In this document: positions 54,091 through 63,058 of the stretch, in pieces | Numbering within the stretch: the stretch's first letter is position 1 | How the letters are laid out: every line of letters starts with the position of its first letter | Source of the DNA: Massilia endophytica | GTDB lineage: Bacteria > Pseudomonadota > Gammaproteobacteria > Burkholderiales > Burkholderiaceae_D | Assembly (NCBI RefSeq): GCF_021165955.1 | Contig: NZ_CP088952.1 | Location: forward strand, 3,348,001-3,412,000 | DNA length: 64,000 nt | Direction of reading: 5' to 3' | Program-made: the position numbers and the translations under genes | The notes under the pieces: model-generated | What the model was told of the DNA's origin: nothing | What the model saw: only the letters and a program-made list of their open reading frames with translations | Database searches by the model: none

Positions 54091-54854
54091 TGCAAGCGCA
54101 GCCTATCAATTTTGACGAGGAAATGGAGAACTGGCACGACTACACAGTCGAGTCGCGCCGCGAAATCGTTTCCCTCCTGCGCAACATCGGCGAGAAGAAC
54201 CAGCTGCTGCGCATGCTGGTCCGGGGCGAGTCCGACGTTGCCGTGACTTCCATCCTCGATGTCGAGCCCGACGAGGGCTATATGGTGCTCGACTGCCCCA
54301 TCAGCCGCGACCAGACGCGCCGGGTGCTGGCGGCCCATTCCCTGCAGTTCGAGACCTCGCTGGACAAGATCCGCATCCTCTTCTCGAGCGACGGCGCCGA
54401 GGAGATGGAATACGACGGCCGCGCCGCGCTGCAGGTGGCGATTCCCGCCACCATGATCCGCCTGCAGCGGCGCGAGTACTACCGCATGGCCACGCCGGTG
54501 ACCAACCCCGTGCGGGTGCACATTCCCATTCCGGTGGAACTGGGCGGCGGCGACAACACCTTCCCCCTGTCGGACATCAGCTGCGGCGGCATCGCCATCC
54601 TCGACCCCAAGCTCATGCTGGGCGACACGCCGGGCATGATCTTCAAGAACTGCCGCATCGACCTGCCGGACGGCCCGATCACGACCGATCTGGAAATCCG
54701 CAGCGCGCAGGAAGTGACGCTCCTGAACGGCAAGACCAACCGCCGCCTCGGCTGCCAGTTCGTCGACCTCAGCCGCGGCGCCCTGGCCGCCGTGCAGCGC
54801 TACATCACCAAGCTCGAACGCGAACGCAACGCCCGCCTCGCCGGCCTCGGCTGA
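54090..54854 (+). CDS. ycgR: PilZ-domain flagellar brake protein, YcgR family
   Basis: A 254-residue c-di-GMP receptor. The N-terminal YcgR domain (about 15-120) is followed by a PilZ domain with the ligand motifs R128-EYY-R132 and D162-I-S164-CG-G167 (RxxxR and DxSxxG). When c-di-GMP is high, YcgR proteins slow or stop the flagellar motor. It follows the FlhB-like gene with a 1-bp overlap and is followed by a terminator. Confidence 0.94.
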   Translation: MQAQPINFDEEMENWHDYTVESRREIVSLLRNIGEKNQLLRMLVRGESDVAVTSILDVEPDEGYMVLDCPISRDQTRRVLAAHSLQFETSLDKIRILFSSDGAEEMEYDGRAALQVAIPATMIRLQRREYYRMATPVTNPVRVHIPIPVELGGGDNTFPLSDISCGGIAILDPKLMLGDTPGMIFKNCRIDLPDGPITTDLEIRSAQEVTLLNGKTNRRLGCQFVDLSRGALAAVQRYITKLERERNARLAGLG

Positions 54855-54859
54855 AAAAC

Positions 54860-54887
54860 AAAAAGGAGCCACCCCGGGCTCCTTTTT
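54860..54887 (+). terminator. Rho-independent terminator after the PilZ gene
   Basis: GGAGCC (54865-54870) pairs with GGCTCC (54877-54882), flanked by A and T runs of five. It ends the fliD-to-PilZ block and may also serve the convergent fliE. Confidence 0.88.
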
Positions 54888-54888
54888 G

Positions 54889-54919
54889 TTTCTTAAAGGG
54901 GACAGACCCTTTTAAGCAA
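54889..54919. repeat. Degenerate REP palindrome of the RAYT family
   Basis: TTTCTTAAAGGGG, ACAGA, CCCTTTTAAGCAA: the same 31-bp layout as the copies beside the RAYT gene at 42.0 kb, with two changes in the right arm. It lies between the convergent PilZ and fliE genes. Confidence 0.8.
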
Positions 54920-54920
54920 T

Positions 54921-55280
54921 TTATACCTGCATGTTCATGATGTCGTGGTAGGCCTGCACCAGCTTGTTGCGCACCTGGACCGTGGCCTGGAAATTGATGC
55001 TCGCCTTCTGCATCTGGATCATCACGTCCGACAGGTTGACCGATTCGTCTCCCATCTGGAAGCGCTTGCCCAGGGCCTCGGCCTTGTTCTGGCTCTCGGC
55101 CACGCCGTCCAGCGCCCCCTTGAGGGCGGCCGAGAAGTCGACCTTGGTGGAAGGCTGGGCCGCATTGGCCGCGTCCGGACGCAATACGCCCGGCGCCATG
55201 GCCTCCGGCCGCTGCGCCGCCGCCTTCAGCTGGGCAATCATGGCCTGGATCTGGCCGCTGTCAATGCCGCCTGTTTTCAT
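54921..55280 (-). CDS. fliE: Flagellar hook-basal body complex protein FliE
   Basis: FliE joins the MS-ring to the rod. The 119 residues end in the conserved block SVNLSDVMIQMQKASINFQATVQVRNKLVQAYHDIMNMQV. It is on the opposite strand from fliF, as in enterobacteria, so the 240-bp gap between them holds divergent early flagellar promoters that I could not pin down. Confidence 0.96.
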   Translation of the reverse strand: MKTGGIDSGQIQAMIAQLKAAAQRPEAMAPGVLRPDAANAAQPSTKVDFSAALKGALDGVAESQNKAEALGKRFQMGDESVNLSDVMIQMQKASINFQATVQVRNKLVQAYHDIMNMQV

Positions 55281-55522
55281 CTTGACTCCATATTGTTGCT
55301 ATAGCGAAACAACCACAGGGCTGCCGGCCCTGGGCGCGCTACAATGAGCTCTACCGTCAGGCTTCCAGAATAGCAGCGCCAGCGCCAGATGCAGGCAGGA
55401 GGAGGACGGGAAACGGGCTTCTTTTCCTGCGATTAAAACTTGCCTCAGAGACCGATAATGTGCTTCAGGCCCGTTCCGTCCCGGCGTGGCCCAGGCCCTT
55501 AACAACCATTCGGAAACCACTC
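55281..55522. promoter_or_regulatory. Divergent fliE/fliF promoter region
   Basis: The 242-bp gap between the fliE and fliF starts must drive both. An ACCGATAA at 55451-55458 resembles a sigma-28 -10 box, but its TAAAACTT partner is at 9 instead of 11 bp. No sigma-54 site or palindromic activator site stands out. Confidence 0.4.
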
Positions 55523-57241
55523 ATGGCAGCAGCCGCCGAACAACTCGATATCGACGCTCCCGCTGAGGACCAGGCGCAGGAGAAGCCTTCCTTCTTCCAG
55601 ACCCCCATGGGCAAGAACCTGGCCCGCGGCGGCGCCGCGGCCGGCGTGCTGGCCGTGATCCTGATGCTCTGGCTGTGGAACAAGGAGCCGGATTACAAGG
55701 TGCTGTTCTCCAATTACAGCGACCGCGACGGCGGCGCCATCACGGCCGCCCTGGACCAGATGCAGGTCAAGCACAAGTTCTCCGAAGGCGGCAGCGCCAT
55801 CCTGGTGCCTTCCGAGCAGGTGCACGATGTGCGCCTGCGCCTGGCTGCCCAGGGCCTGCCCAAGGGCGGCAATGTGGGCTTCGAGCTCATGGAGAACCAG
55901 AAGCTGGGCGTGTCCCAGTTCCTGGAGCAGGTCAATTACCAGCGCGCCCTGGAAGGCGAGCTGGCCCGTTCCATCGAATCCATCGCCGCCGTGCAGTCGG
56001 CCCGCGTGCACCTGGCCCTGCCCAAGCCTTCCGTCTTCGTGCGCGAGCAGCAGAAGCCCACCGCTTCCGTGCTGCTGAACCTGCACCCCAACCGCGTGAT
56101 CGACCCGGCCCAGACCAGCGCCATCGTGCACCTGGTCGCCTCCAGCGTGCCGGAACTGATGCCCGCCAACGTGACGGTGGTGGACCAGTCCGGCGCCCTG
56201 GTGTCGGACCTGAACAAGAATGGCAGCGCTGGCAACAATGCCAAGAACCTGGACGCCAGCCAGCTGAAATACGTGCAGGAACTGCAGAAGCAGGTGATCA
56301 AGCAGGTCGAATCCATCGTCACCCCCATCGTCGGCGAAGGCAATGTGCGCGCCGAAGCCGTGGCGGACGTGGACTTCTCCCAGATCGAGCAGGCGGCCGA
56401 GATGTACAAGCCGAATTCGCCGCCCGCCGCCTCCGCCATCCGCAGCCAGCAGAGCAGCGAGACCAGCGGCAACCAGAACGCCAACCCGGGCGGCGTGCCG
56501 GGCGCCCTGTCGAACCAGCCGCCGGCCGACGCCAGCGCGCCCATCGACGCGGCCGCGCCGGGCACCCCGGCCGGCCAGGTGGCGGCCTCGTCCTCGAACA
56601 ACAGCCACAAGGAATCGACCACCAATTACGAAGTGGACAAGACCGTGCGCTACGAGCAGAAGGCGATGGCCGGCCTGAAGCGCATGACGGTGGGCGTGGT
56701 GGTGAACTACCGCCGCATCGTGGACAAGGAAACGGGCAAGGTCACCGTGCGCCCCCTGAGCGCCGAGGAAATGAACAAGATTAACAGCCTGGTGCGCGAA
56801 GCCATGGGCTACAACCAGGACCGCGGCGACTCCGTCAGCGTGGCCAACGCGCCCTTCGACGGCGTGGACCGCGAGGCGCCCGTGGCCCTGGACTGGTGGC
56901 GCGATCCGGCCAACCTGCCCCTGGCCAAGGAGCTGGCCAAGTTCCTGATCACGGCCCTGATCCTGCTGTATGTGGTGCTGCGCATCGTGCGCCCGATGAT
57001 GCGTCCGGTCTTCAAGAAGATCGACGAGATCAACGCGCCCGAGCCGGAGCCGGAAGTGCCGGAGATCGTCGAGCCGGCGGGCCCGACGCCGGAGGAGATC
57101 CTGGCCCAGCAGATCGCCGAGATGGAAGAGAACACGGCCCGTACCTACCGCGACAACCTGGCCCTGGCCAAGAAGCTCGCGAACGAAGATCCGCGCATCG
57201 TGGCCAACGTCATCAAGGCGTGGATCGGCAACAACGACTAA
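55523..57241 (+). CDS. fliF: Flagellar MS-ring protein FliF
   Basis: Forms the MS-ring in the inner membrane, on which the flagellum is built. The ATG at 55523 gives 572 residues; an open frame 21 codons further upstream lacks family support. Transmembrane helices lie at about 35-53 and near 470-490. The periplasmic part has the YscJ-like ring-building segment (GFELMENQKLGVSQFLEQVNYQRALEGELARSI) and a disordered loop at about 290-375. The cytoplasmic C-terminus (ANVIKAWIGNND) is the FliG-binding site. Confidence 0.96.
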   Translation: MAAAAEQLDIDAPAEDQAQEKPSFFQTPMGKNLARGGAAAGVLAVILMLWLWNKEPDYKVLFSNYSDRDGGAITAALDQMQVKHKFSEGGSAILVPSEQVHDVRLRLAAQGLPKGGNVGFELMENQKLGVSQFLEQVNYQRALEGELARSIESIAAVQSARVHLALPKPSVFVREQQKPTASVLLNLHPNRVIDPAQTSAIVHLVASSVPELMPANVTVVDQSGALVSDLNKNGSAGNNAKNLDASQLKYVQELQKQVIKQVESIVTPIVGEGNVRAEAVADVDFSQIEQAAEMYKPNSPPAASAIRSQQSSETSGNQNANPGGVPGALSNQPPADASAPIDAAAPGTPAGQVAASSSNNSHKESTTNYEVDKTVRYEQKAMAGLKRMTVGVVVNYRRIVDKETGKVTVRPLSAEEMNKINSLVREAMGYNQDRGDSVSVANAPFDGVDREAPVALDWWRDPANLPLAKELAKFLITALILLYVVLRIVRPMMRPVFKKIDEINAPEPEPEVPEIVEPAGPTPEEILAQQIAEMEENTARTYRDNLALAKKLANEDPRIVANVIKAWIGNND

Positions 57242-57259
57242 ACCGAAGGTCAAGCATTT

Positions 57260-58261
57260 ATGAGCACCGAAAATACCGGACTGCAGAAAGCCGCCATCCT
57301 CATGCTGGCGATGGGCGAAACCGAGGCCGCCGAGGTCATGAAATTCCTCGGCCCGCGCGAGGTGCTGAAGCTGGGCGCGGCCATGGCCACCATGAAGAGC
57401 ATCCCGCACGAGCAGGTGGTGGGGGTGATGGACGACTTCCGCGACGAATGCGCGGCCGCCTCCACCGTGGGCCTGGATTCGGACGAATACATCCGCCAGG
57501 TGCTGACCAAGGCCCTGGGCGACGACAAGGCTTCCGTGCTGCTCTCGCGCATCCTGGGCGGCAAGGACGCTTCCGGCATCGAGAGCCTGAAGTGGATGGA
57601 CTCGAACTCGGTGGCCGAGCTGATCCGCAACGAGCACCCGCAGATCATCGCCACCATCCTGGTCCACCTGGAACGCGACCAGGCCTGCGAGGTGCTGGGC
57701 CACTTCACGGACCGCCTGCGCAACGACGTGGTGCTGCGTATCGCCACCCTGGACGGCGTGCAGCCGGCCGCCCTGCGCGAGCTGAACGACGTGCTCACCA
57801 AGCTGCTGTCGGGTAACGAGAACATCAAGAAGTCCACCCTGGGCGGCGTGCGCGCGGCGGCCGAGATCCTGAACTTCATGAGCGGCGAGCAGGAAAACTC
57901 CGTCATGGACAATATCAAGAACTACGACAACGACATGGCGCAGAAGATCATGGACGAGATGTTCGTGTTCGACAACCTGATCGATATCGACGACCGGGGC
58001 ATCCAGCTTCTGCTGCGCGAAGTACAATCGGAGATGCTGATCATCGCGCTGAAAGGCGCCTCGCAGGAACTGCGCGAGAAGATCTTCAAGAACATGTCGG
58101 CCCGTGCCGGCGAAATGATGCGCGAAGACCTCGAATCGAAGGGCCCCGTGCGCCTGTCGGAAGTTGAAGCGCAGCAGAAGCAGATTCTGCAGATCGTGCG
58201 CCGCCTGGCCGACGAAGGCCAGATCGTACTGGGCGGCAAGGGCGACGATTCGTTTGTCTGA
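57260..58261 (+). CDS. fliG: Flagellar motor switch protein FliG
   Basis: A rotor protein that carries torque and switches direction. The 333 residues contain the three armadillo-like regions: N-terminal FliF-binding part (LQKAAILMLAMGETEAAEVMKFL), the EHPQ motif (NEHPQIIATIL) of the middle domain, and the C-terminal torque helix region (DNLIDIDDRGIQLLLREV) with charged residues facing the stator. Length equals the family norm. It lies 18 bp after fliF. Confidence 0.97.
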   Translation: MSTENTGLQKAAILMLAMGETEAAEVMKFLGPREVLKLGAAMATMKSIPHEQVVGVMDDFRDECAAASTVGLDSDEYIRQVLTKALGDDKASVLLSRILGGKDASGIESLKWMDSNSVAELIRNEHPQIIATILVHLERDQACEVLGHFTDRLRNDVVLRIATLDGVQPAALRELNDVLTKLLSGNENIKKSTLGGVRAAAEILNFMSGEQENSVMDNIKNYDNDMAQKIMDEMFVFDNLIDIDDRGIQLLLREVQSEMLIIALKGASQELREKIFKNMSARAGEMMREDLESKGPVRLSEVEAQQKQILQIVRRLADEGQIVLGGKGDDSFV

Positions 58262-58284
58262 TGCCGTACTGAGCGAGGAAGAGT

Positions 58285-59046
58285 TTGGCCCATATTCCGA
58301 AAGAACAGCAGACCGCTTTCCAGCGCTGGGAGATGAAGTCCTTCGGCGACCTGCGCCCGAGCGCCGTGGCCGCCCGCCAGCGCGAGGAGGAGGAAGCCGC
58401 GGCGGCCGCCGCGGCCGAAGCCGAAGCCGCCGCCGCGGAGGAAGCGGCGCGCCAGGCCGAGTACGAGGCCGAGCTCAACGCCCCGCCGCCGCCGGAATAT
58501 CCGACGGAGGAGGAACTGGCCGCCATCCGCGAGGAGGCGCGCCAGCAGGGCTATGAGGACGGCTACCGCGCCGGCCATGCGGACGGCCAGGCCGCCGCCC
58601 TCGACGCGGGGCGCGCGGCCACCCAGCAGCTGCTGGCGCCCATGGAATCGATCGCCGCCAACTTCTCGGAAGCCCTGCGCGGCGCCGACCAGCTCATCGC
58701 CAACGACGTGCTGGAGCTGGCCCTGCACCTGGCCAAGGGCATGCTCAAGCAGGCCCTGCCGGCCCGCCCCGAACTCATCATTCCCATCGTGCGCGAGGCC
58801 GTCGAATACCTGCCCACCGTGCAGCAGCCCGCCCTGCTCATGCTCAACCCGGAGGATGCCGCCGTGGTGCGCGAAGGCATCGGCGAGGAGCTGGACAAGG
58901 GCGGCTGGCGCGTGGTGGAAGACCCCACGATCGAGCGCGGCGGCTGCAAGATCGACACCGCCACCAACCAGATCGACGCCCAGGTGCAGTCGCGCTGGAC
59001 CCGCCTGAGCCACGCGCTCGGCAAAGACCTGGACTGGCTGGCCTGA
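58285..59046 (+). CDS. fliH: Flagellar export apparatus protein FliH
   Basis: Binds and regulates the export ATPase FliI and links it to the C-ring. The 253-residue protein starts at a TTG (58285) behind GAGGAAGAG; no ATG or GTG gives a better fit. Residues about 35-75 are an Ala/Glu-rich coiled coil, followed by glycine-containing repeats (ARQQGYEDGYRAGHADGQAA, the GxxxG-like region) and a C-terminal globular domain. fliI begins 1 bp after its stop. Confidence 0.93.
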   Translation: MAHIPKEQQTAFQRWEMKSFGDLRPSAVAARQREEEEAAAAAAAEAEAAAAEEAARQAEYEAELNAPPPPEYPTEEELAAIREEARQQGYEDGYRAGHADGQAAALDAGRAATQQLLAPMESIAANFSEALRGADQLIANDVLELALHLAKGMLKQALPARPELIIPIVREAVEYLPTVQQPALLMLNPEDAAVVREGIGEELDKGGWRVVEDPTIERGGCKIDTATNQIDAQVQSRWTRLSHALGKDLDWLA

Positions 59047-59047
59047 G

Positions 59048-60454
59048 ATGGACGCCCCGCAAGGAGCCCAGCTGCACGCCGGACGCTGGCGCAGCTTCCT
59101 CGGCGACTGCGGCGCCCTGCTCGACTTCGTCGAGCCGCTGCAGGTGTCGGGCCGCGTGACCCGCGTCGCGGGCCTGGTGATGGAGGCCGTGGGCCTGCGC
59201 CTCGCCGTGGGCGCGGCCTGCACCGTGCCCCTGCCCAGCGGCGGCAAGGTGGAGGCGGAGGTGGTGGGCTTCGAAGGCGAGCGCCTTTTCCTCATGCCCC
59301 AGAGCGACGTGGAAGGCATTGTGCCCGGCACCCGCGTCTTCCCCGTCGAACCCCTGATTCCGAAGCCGGGCGCGGCGCCCCATCCGCGCCGGCGCATCAG
59401 CGACCGCGCGCGCCAGCTGCCCGTGGGCCAGGAACTGCTGGGCCGCGTGGTGGACGGCGCGGGACGCCCGCTCGACGGCCTGGGCCCCATCCACACCACG
59501 GACAGCGCCCCCATCAATGTGCGCCCCGCCAATCCCCTGGGCCGCGCGCCCATCGTGGAAACCCTGGACGTGGGCGTGCGCTGCATCAACGCCATGCTCA
59601 CCGTGGGCCGCGGCCAGCGCATGGGCCTGTTCGCGGGCTCCGGCGTCGGCAAGTCCGTGCTGCTGGGCATGATGGCGCGCTATACGGAGGCGGACATCAT
59701 CGTCGTCGGCCTGATCGGCGAACGGGGCCGCGAGGTCAAGGAGTTCATCGAGCAGATCCTGGGCGAGGAAGGCCTGCGCCGCTCCGTCGTGGTGGCGGCC
59801 CCGGCCGATACCCCGCCCCTGATGCGCATGCAGGGCGCCGCCTATTCCACGGCCATTGCCGAGCACTTCCGCGACAAGGGCATGAATGTTCTGCTCATCA
59901 TGGATTCGCTCACCCGCTACGCCATGGCCCAGCGCGAGATCGCCCTGGCCATCGGCGAGCCGCCCGCCACCAAGGGCTATCCGCCTTCCGTTTTTGCCAA
60001 GCTGCCCGTGCTGGTGGAGCGGGCGGGCAATGGCGAACTGGGCGGCGGCTCGATCACGGCCTTCTACACAGTGCTCACCGAGGGCGACGACCAGCAAGAC
60101 CCCATCGCCGACTCGGCGCGCGCCATCCTGGACGGGCACATCGTGCTGAACCGCCGCCTGGCCGAAGCCGGGCACTATCCGGCCATCGACATCGAACAGT
60201 CGATCAGCCGCGCCATGCATTCGATCACCTCGCACGAGCACCAGAACCAGGCGCGCCGCCTCAAGCAGCTGTTCTCGCGCTACGAGCGCAGCCGCGACCT
60301 GATCGCGGTGGGCGCCTACACGCCGGGCACCGACCCCGTGCTGGACGAGGCCATCAACCTGCACGGCGAAATCGAGCAATTCTTGCAACAGCAGATCACG
60401 GAACAGGTCAACATGGGCCAGAGTTTGGGCCAATTAGCCTCGCTATTCGACTGA
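59048..60454 (+). CDS. fliI: Flagellum-specific export ATPase FliI
   Basis: An F1-ATPase-beta-like enzyme that powers or primes flagellar protein export. The 468 residues include the Walker A loop GSGVGKS (197-203), Walker B-like LLIMDSLTRYAMAQREIALA, and the family block ERAGNGELGGGSITAFYTVL. The N-terminal 20-30 residues contact FliH. Normal in length and order. Confidence 0.97.
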   Translation: MDAPQGAQLHAGRWRSFLGDCGALLDFVEPLQVSGRVTRVAGLVMEAVGLRLAVGAACTVPLPSGGKVEAEVVGFEGERLFLMPQSDVEGIVPGTRVFPVEPLIPKPGAAPHPRRRISDRARQLPVGQELLGRVVDGAGRPLDGLGPIHTTDSAPINVRPANPLGRAPIVETLDVGVRCINAMLTVGRGQRMGLFAGSGVGKSVLLGMMARYTEADIIVVGLIGERGREVKEFIEQILGEEGLRRSVVVAAPADTPPLMRMQGAAYSTAIAEHFRDKGMNVLLIMDSLTRYAMAQREIALAIGEPPATKGYPPSVFAKLPVLVERAGNGELGGGSITAFYTVLTEGDDQQDPIADSARAILDGHIVLNRRLAEAGHYPAIDIEQSISRAMHSITSHEHQNQARRLKQLFSRYERSRDLIAVGAYTPGTDPVLDEAINLHGEIEQFLQQQITEQVNMGQSLGQLASLFD

Positions 60455-60486
60455 TGGGATGGCGCGGCCCTTCCCTATAATGAGCC

Positions 60487-60927
60487 ATGGCCTCGACCAC
60501 GCAACTTGAAACCCTGATCGATCTGGCGCGCCGGGAGACCGACGACGCGGCGAAACGGCTGGGTGCGGCCCTCAAGGCCGTGCAGGATGCGGAAGAGAAG
60601 CTGAACATGCTGATCGGCTACCGCGACGAGTACGCGCGCCGCTTCGAAGCCTCCCAGCAGGCTGGCATCACCCCCATGGCGTATCGCAACTTCCAGGCTT
60701 TCATGGAAAAGCTGGACAGCGCGATCCACGGCCAGCAGGAGGTGCTGCGCCACACCCAGAAGCGTGGCGAGCTGGAAAAGACGAATTGGCAGGCGGCAGA
60801 GCGCAAGCGCATGTCGTACACGACGCTGCTCGACCGCGAGGAAGCGAAGTTGCAGAAACTGGAAGCCAAGCGCGACCAGAAGGCCATGGACGAACACGCG
60901 GCACGCCAGGCCTTTTACAAACGCTGA
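60487..60927 (+). CDS. fliJ: Flagellar export chaperone FliJ
   Basis: A 146-residue, almost fully helical coiled-coil protein resembling the gamma subunit of F1-ATPase; it contacts FliI and FlhA. The pattern of charged heptads (LETLIDLARRETDDAAKRLGAALKAVQDAEEKL) and RQAFYKR at the end fit FliJ. Position after fliI supports the call. A TATAAT at 60476-60481 just before the ATG lacks a -35 partner. Confidence 0.93.
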   Translation: MASTTQLETLIDLARRETDDAAKRLGAALKAVQDAEEKLNMLIGYRDEYARRFEASQQAGITPMAYRNFQAFMEKLDSAIHGQQEVLRHTQKRGELEKTNWQAAERKRMSYTTLLDREEAKLQKLEAKRDQKAMDEHAARQAFYKR

Positions 60928-60955
60928 GCGTTCCCCACTTTAGACGGCGCATATC

Positions 60956-62410
60956 ATGCAGACTCAGGCAATCCAGAATCCGGCCCTCAACACCTCCCCC
61001 TCCCCGGCCCGCAGCGGCCTGCAGGGCGAGGACGACCAGCAATTCAAGCTGACCCTGGCCCGCCAGATGGAAGCCCAGCCGGTTTCCGCTCCGGCGTCCG
61101 CCCCGGCACGTCCGGCCGCCAAGCAGGCCAACGCCCCCGCACCCGCAGCCCAGGCGTCCCGCCAGCAGGCCCAGTCCGCGCAGCAGGCGCGCAGCCAGCA
61201 GGCCAATGCCGCCGGGGCCCCGAAACAGGCGGGCAGCGCCCAGGCAGGCCAGCAGGCGGAGGCGGCGGACGCCGCCGATGCCAGCCAGGCCGCCGCATCG
61301 GCTGAACCCGCCGAGCCTGTCACGGAACAGGCGGCAGCCGCCACCCCGGCCGACAGCGCCACCGATGCTGTCGGCGCCGACAGCTCCGCCGTGGACCCCG
61401 TAACCGACATGCTGGCCATGGTGGCCGCCTACAACCAGGCAGGGGCGGCGGACAACACCGCTGCCCAGGCAGCCGCTGCCGCGGCAGCCGCCATCCAGCA
61501 GGCCGCCCAGCCTGCACCGGCCGTCGGCGCCGCCCAGCAGGAGATTGCCGCCATCGGCGCGTCGGGCAAGGAGAGCGCCGCGCCTGCGGCAGCCGATTCC
61601 CTGCTCGCCGCCGACAGCGCCGGGGAGCGTTCCGCCGTGGATGCCGCCCTGGCCGCCGTGGCGCCCGCCGATGCGACACCGGTGACCGCCGAGGGCAAGG
61701 CCGACGCCAAGGCAGGCAAGGCCGGCACCGGCTTCACCCTGCCAGCGGAACTGCAGGGCAAGCCCGAGCAGGCCGCCGGCGTCCAGGCTCCCCGTGCCGA
61801 AAACAAGCCCGCCGAGGGCGCCGCCCTGCGCGCGCCAGCCGAGATGATGAAGGCCGAAGCGGCGCCTGCGCCCGTGCCGGACGCCGCACCCGCCGCGCCG
61901 CAGCCCGTGGCGCCCCAGGCCGCGCAGCAGCTGGCCCAGACCGCGCAGGCGGCCAATGCAGCCGCCTCCAACCAGCTGCACGCCCGCGTGGGCAGCAATG
62001 CCTGGGACCAGCAGCTGGGCCAGAAGGTGGTATGGATGGTGGCGGGCGGCGACCAGAGCGCCTCGCTGACCCTGAACCCGCCGGACCTTGGCCCGCTGCA
62101 GGTGGTGCTGAACGTGTCGAACGACCAGGCCAGCGCGACCTTCTCCTCGGCCGAGCTGGAGGTGCGCCAGGCCATCGAGAACGCCCTGCCGAAACTGAAA
62201 GAAATGATGAGCGAAGCCGGTATCCAGCTGGGCAACGCAACGGTATCGTCCGGCATGTCGGACCAGCAGCAGGCCTTTGCGGAAGCGGCCGCGAACCGTT
62301 CCGGCAACGGCGGCGCGCGCTTCGGCGCGGGCTCGGTGGCGGCCGAAACCGAGGCGCCCGCCCCCGTCGTGCGGCGCAGCGTGCTGGGTGCGGTCGATAC
62401 CTTTGCTTAA
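60956..62410 (+). CDS. fliK: Flagellar hook-length control protein FliK
   Basis: The secreted ruler that sets hook length. The 484 residues are mostly Ala/Pro/Gln-rich disordered sequence (about 40-340), typical of FliK, with the conserved C-terminal domain at about 345-440: WDQQLGQKVVWMVAGGDQSASLTLNPPDLGPLQVVLNV, which contains the LxLxPxxLGxLxV signature. It follows fliJ, the standard position, so it is the main fliK; the other FliK-like gene is at 52353. Confidence 0.94.
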   Translation: MQTQAIQNPALNTSPSPARSGLQGEDDQQFKLTLARQMEAQPVSAPASAPARPAAKQANAPAPAAQASRQQAQSAQQARSQQANAAGAPKQAGSAQAGQQAEAADAADASQAAASAEPAEPVTEQAAAATPADSATDAVGADSSAVDPVTDMLAMVAAYNQAGAADNTAAQAAAAAAAAIQQAAQPAPAVGAAQQEIAAIGASGKESAAPAAADSLLAADSAGERSAVDAALAAVAPADATPVTAEGKADAKAGKAGTGFTLPAELQGKPEQAAGVQAPRAENKPAEGAALRAPAEMMKAEAAPAPVPDAAPAAPQPVAPQAAQQLAQTAQAANAAASNQLHARVGSNAWDQQLGQKVVWMVAGGDQSASLTLNPPDLGPLQVVLNVSNDQASATFSSAELEVRQAIENALPKLKEMMSEAGIQLGNATVSSGMSDQQQAFAEAAANRSGNGGARFGAGSVAAETEAPAPVVRRSVLGAVDTFA

Positions 62411-62535
62411 GAATTTATAATATTGAAACGTTTGAGATGGGCATTGTATTGCCCTCTATTCGGCGTATCCGTCAGCCCGGCTTATGCCGATAATGACATA
62501 ATGGCGACGATAACCAATACTTCCGCAAGGCCCGA

Positions 62536-63048
62536 ATGAAAGCGAATCCCAAAGCAAAAGCCGAGGCAAAGCCCGAAGCGGCGGCGCCCGTAGCCGGTTC
62601 GAAGAAGAAGCTGCTGATCATGATCGGTGCAGCCGTGCTGGTGCTCGGCCTGGCCGGCGGCGGCGCAGCCTGGTATTTCCTGCACAAGAGCGGCGACCAG
62701 ACCGAGGAAAGCGCGCCCAAGAAAGAGGTGGCGCCGCCCGAGTACGTGGCCATCGAGCCCTTTACCGTGAACCTGCAGCCGGAGGATGGCGAGCAGTACC
62801 TGCAGCTGGCCTTTACCCTGCAGGTGGGCGGCCTGGAGCAGGTGGAACTGATCAAGAAAAACATGCCGAAGGTGCGCAGCCGTATCCTGCTGCTGCTGTC
62901 GAGCAAACATGCATCGGAAATCAATACGCCGGAAGGCAAGCAGCAGTTGAGCACGGAGATCATGCAGACCCTGAAGCAGCCCTTCACGGCCGGCGAACCC
63001 GAGCAGGACGTGAGCGAAGTCTTGTTTACCTCCTTTATCATTCAGTAG
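62536..63048 (+). CDS. fliL: Flagellar basal body-associated protein FliL
   Basis: A 170-residue inner-membrane protein that supports stator function. A Lys/Ala-rich cytoplasmic start is followed by one transmembrane helix (about 23-48) and a periplasmic stomatin-like domain with PPEYVAIEPFTVNLQPEDGEQYLQLAFTL. The 125-bp gap from fliK contains TATAAT at 62416-62421 and GCCGATAA at 62486-62493, neither with a clear -35 partner. fliM starts 10 bp after its stop. Confidence 0.95.
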   Translation: MKANPKAKAEAKPEAAAPVAGSKKKLLIMIGAAVLVLGLAGGGAAWYFLHKSGDQTEESAPKKEVAPPEYVAIEPFTVNLQPEDGEQYLQLAFTLQVGGLEQVELIKKNMPKVRSRILLLLSSKHASEINTPEGKQQLSTEIMQTLKQPFTAGEPEQDVSEVLFTSFIIQ

Positions 63049-63058
63049 TCATTGAGTC

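Noticed and set aside
55434..55458. TAAAACTT...ACCGATAA as a sigma-28 promoter for fliF
   Set aside because: The spacer is 9 bp instead of 11 and both boxes deviate; fliF is also an early gene not expected to depend on sigma-28.
62486..62493. GCCGATAA as a sigma-28 promoter for fliL-fliM
   Set aside because: The 8-mer matches the -10 box, but the bases 11 bp upstream (ATCCGTCA) do not resemble TAAAGTTT.
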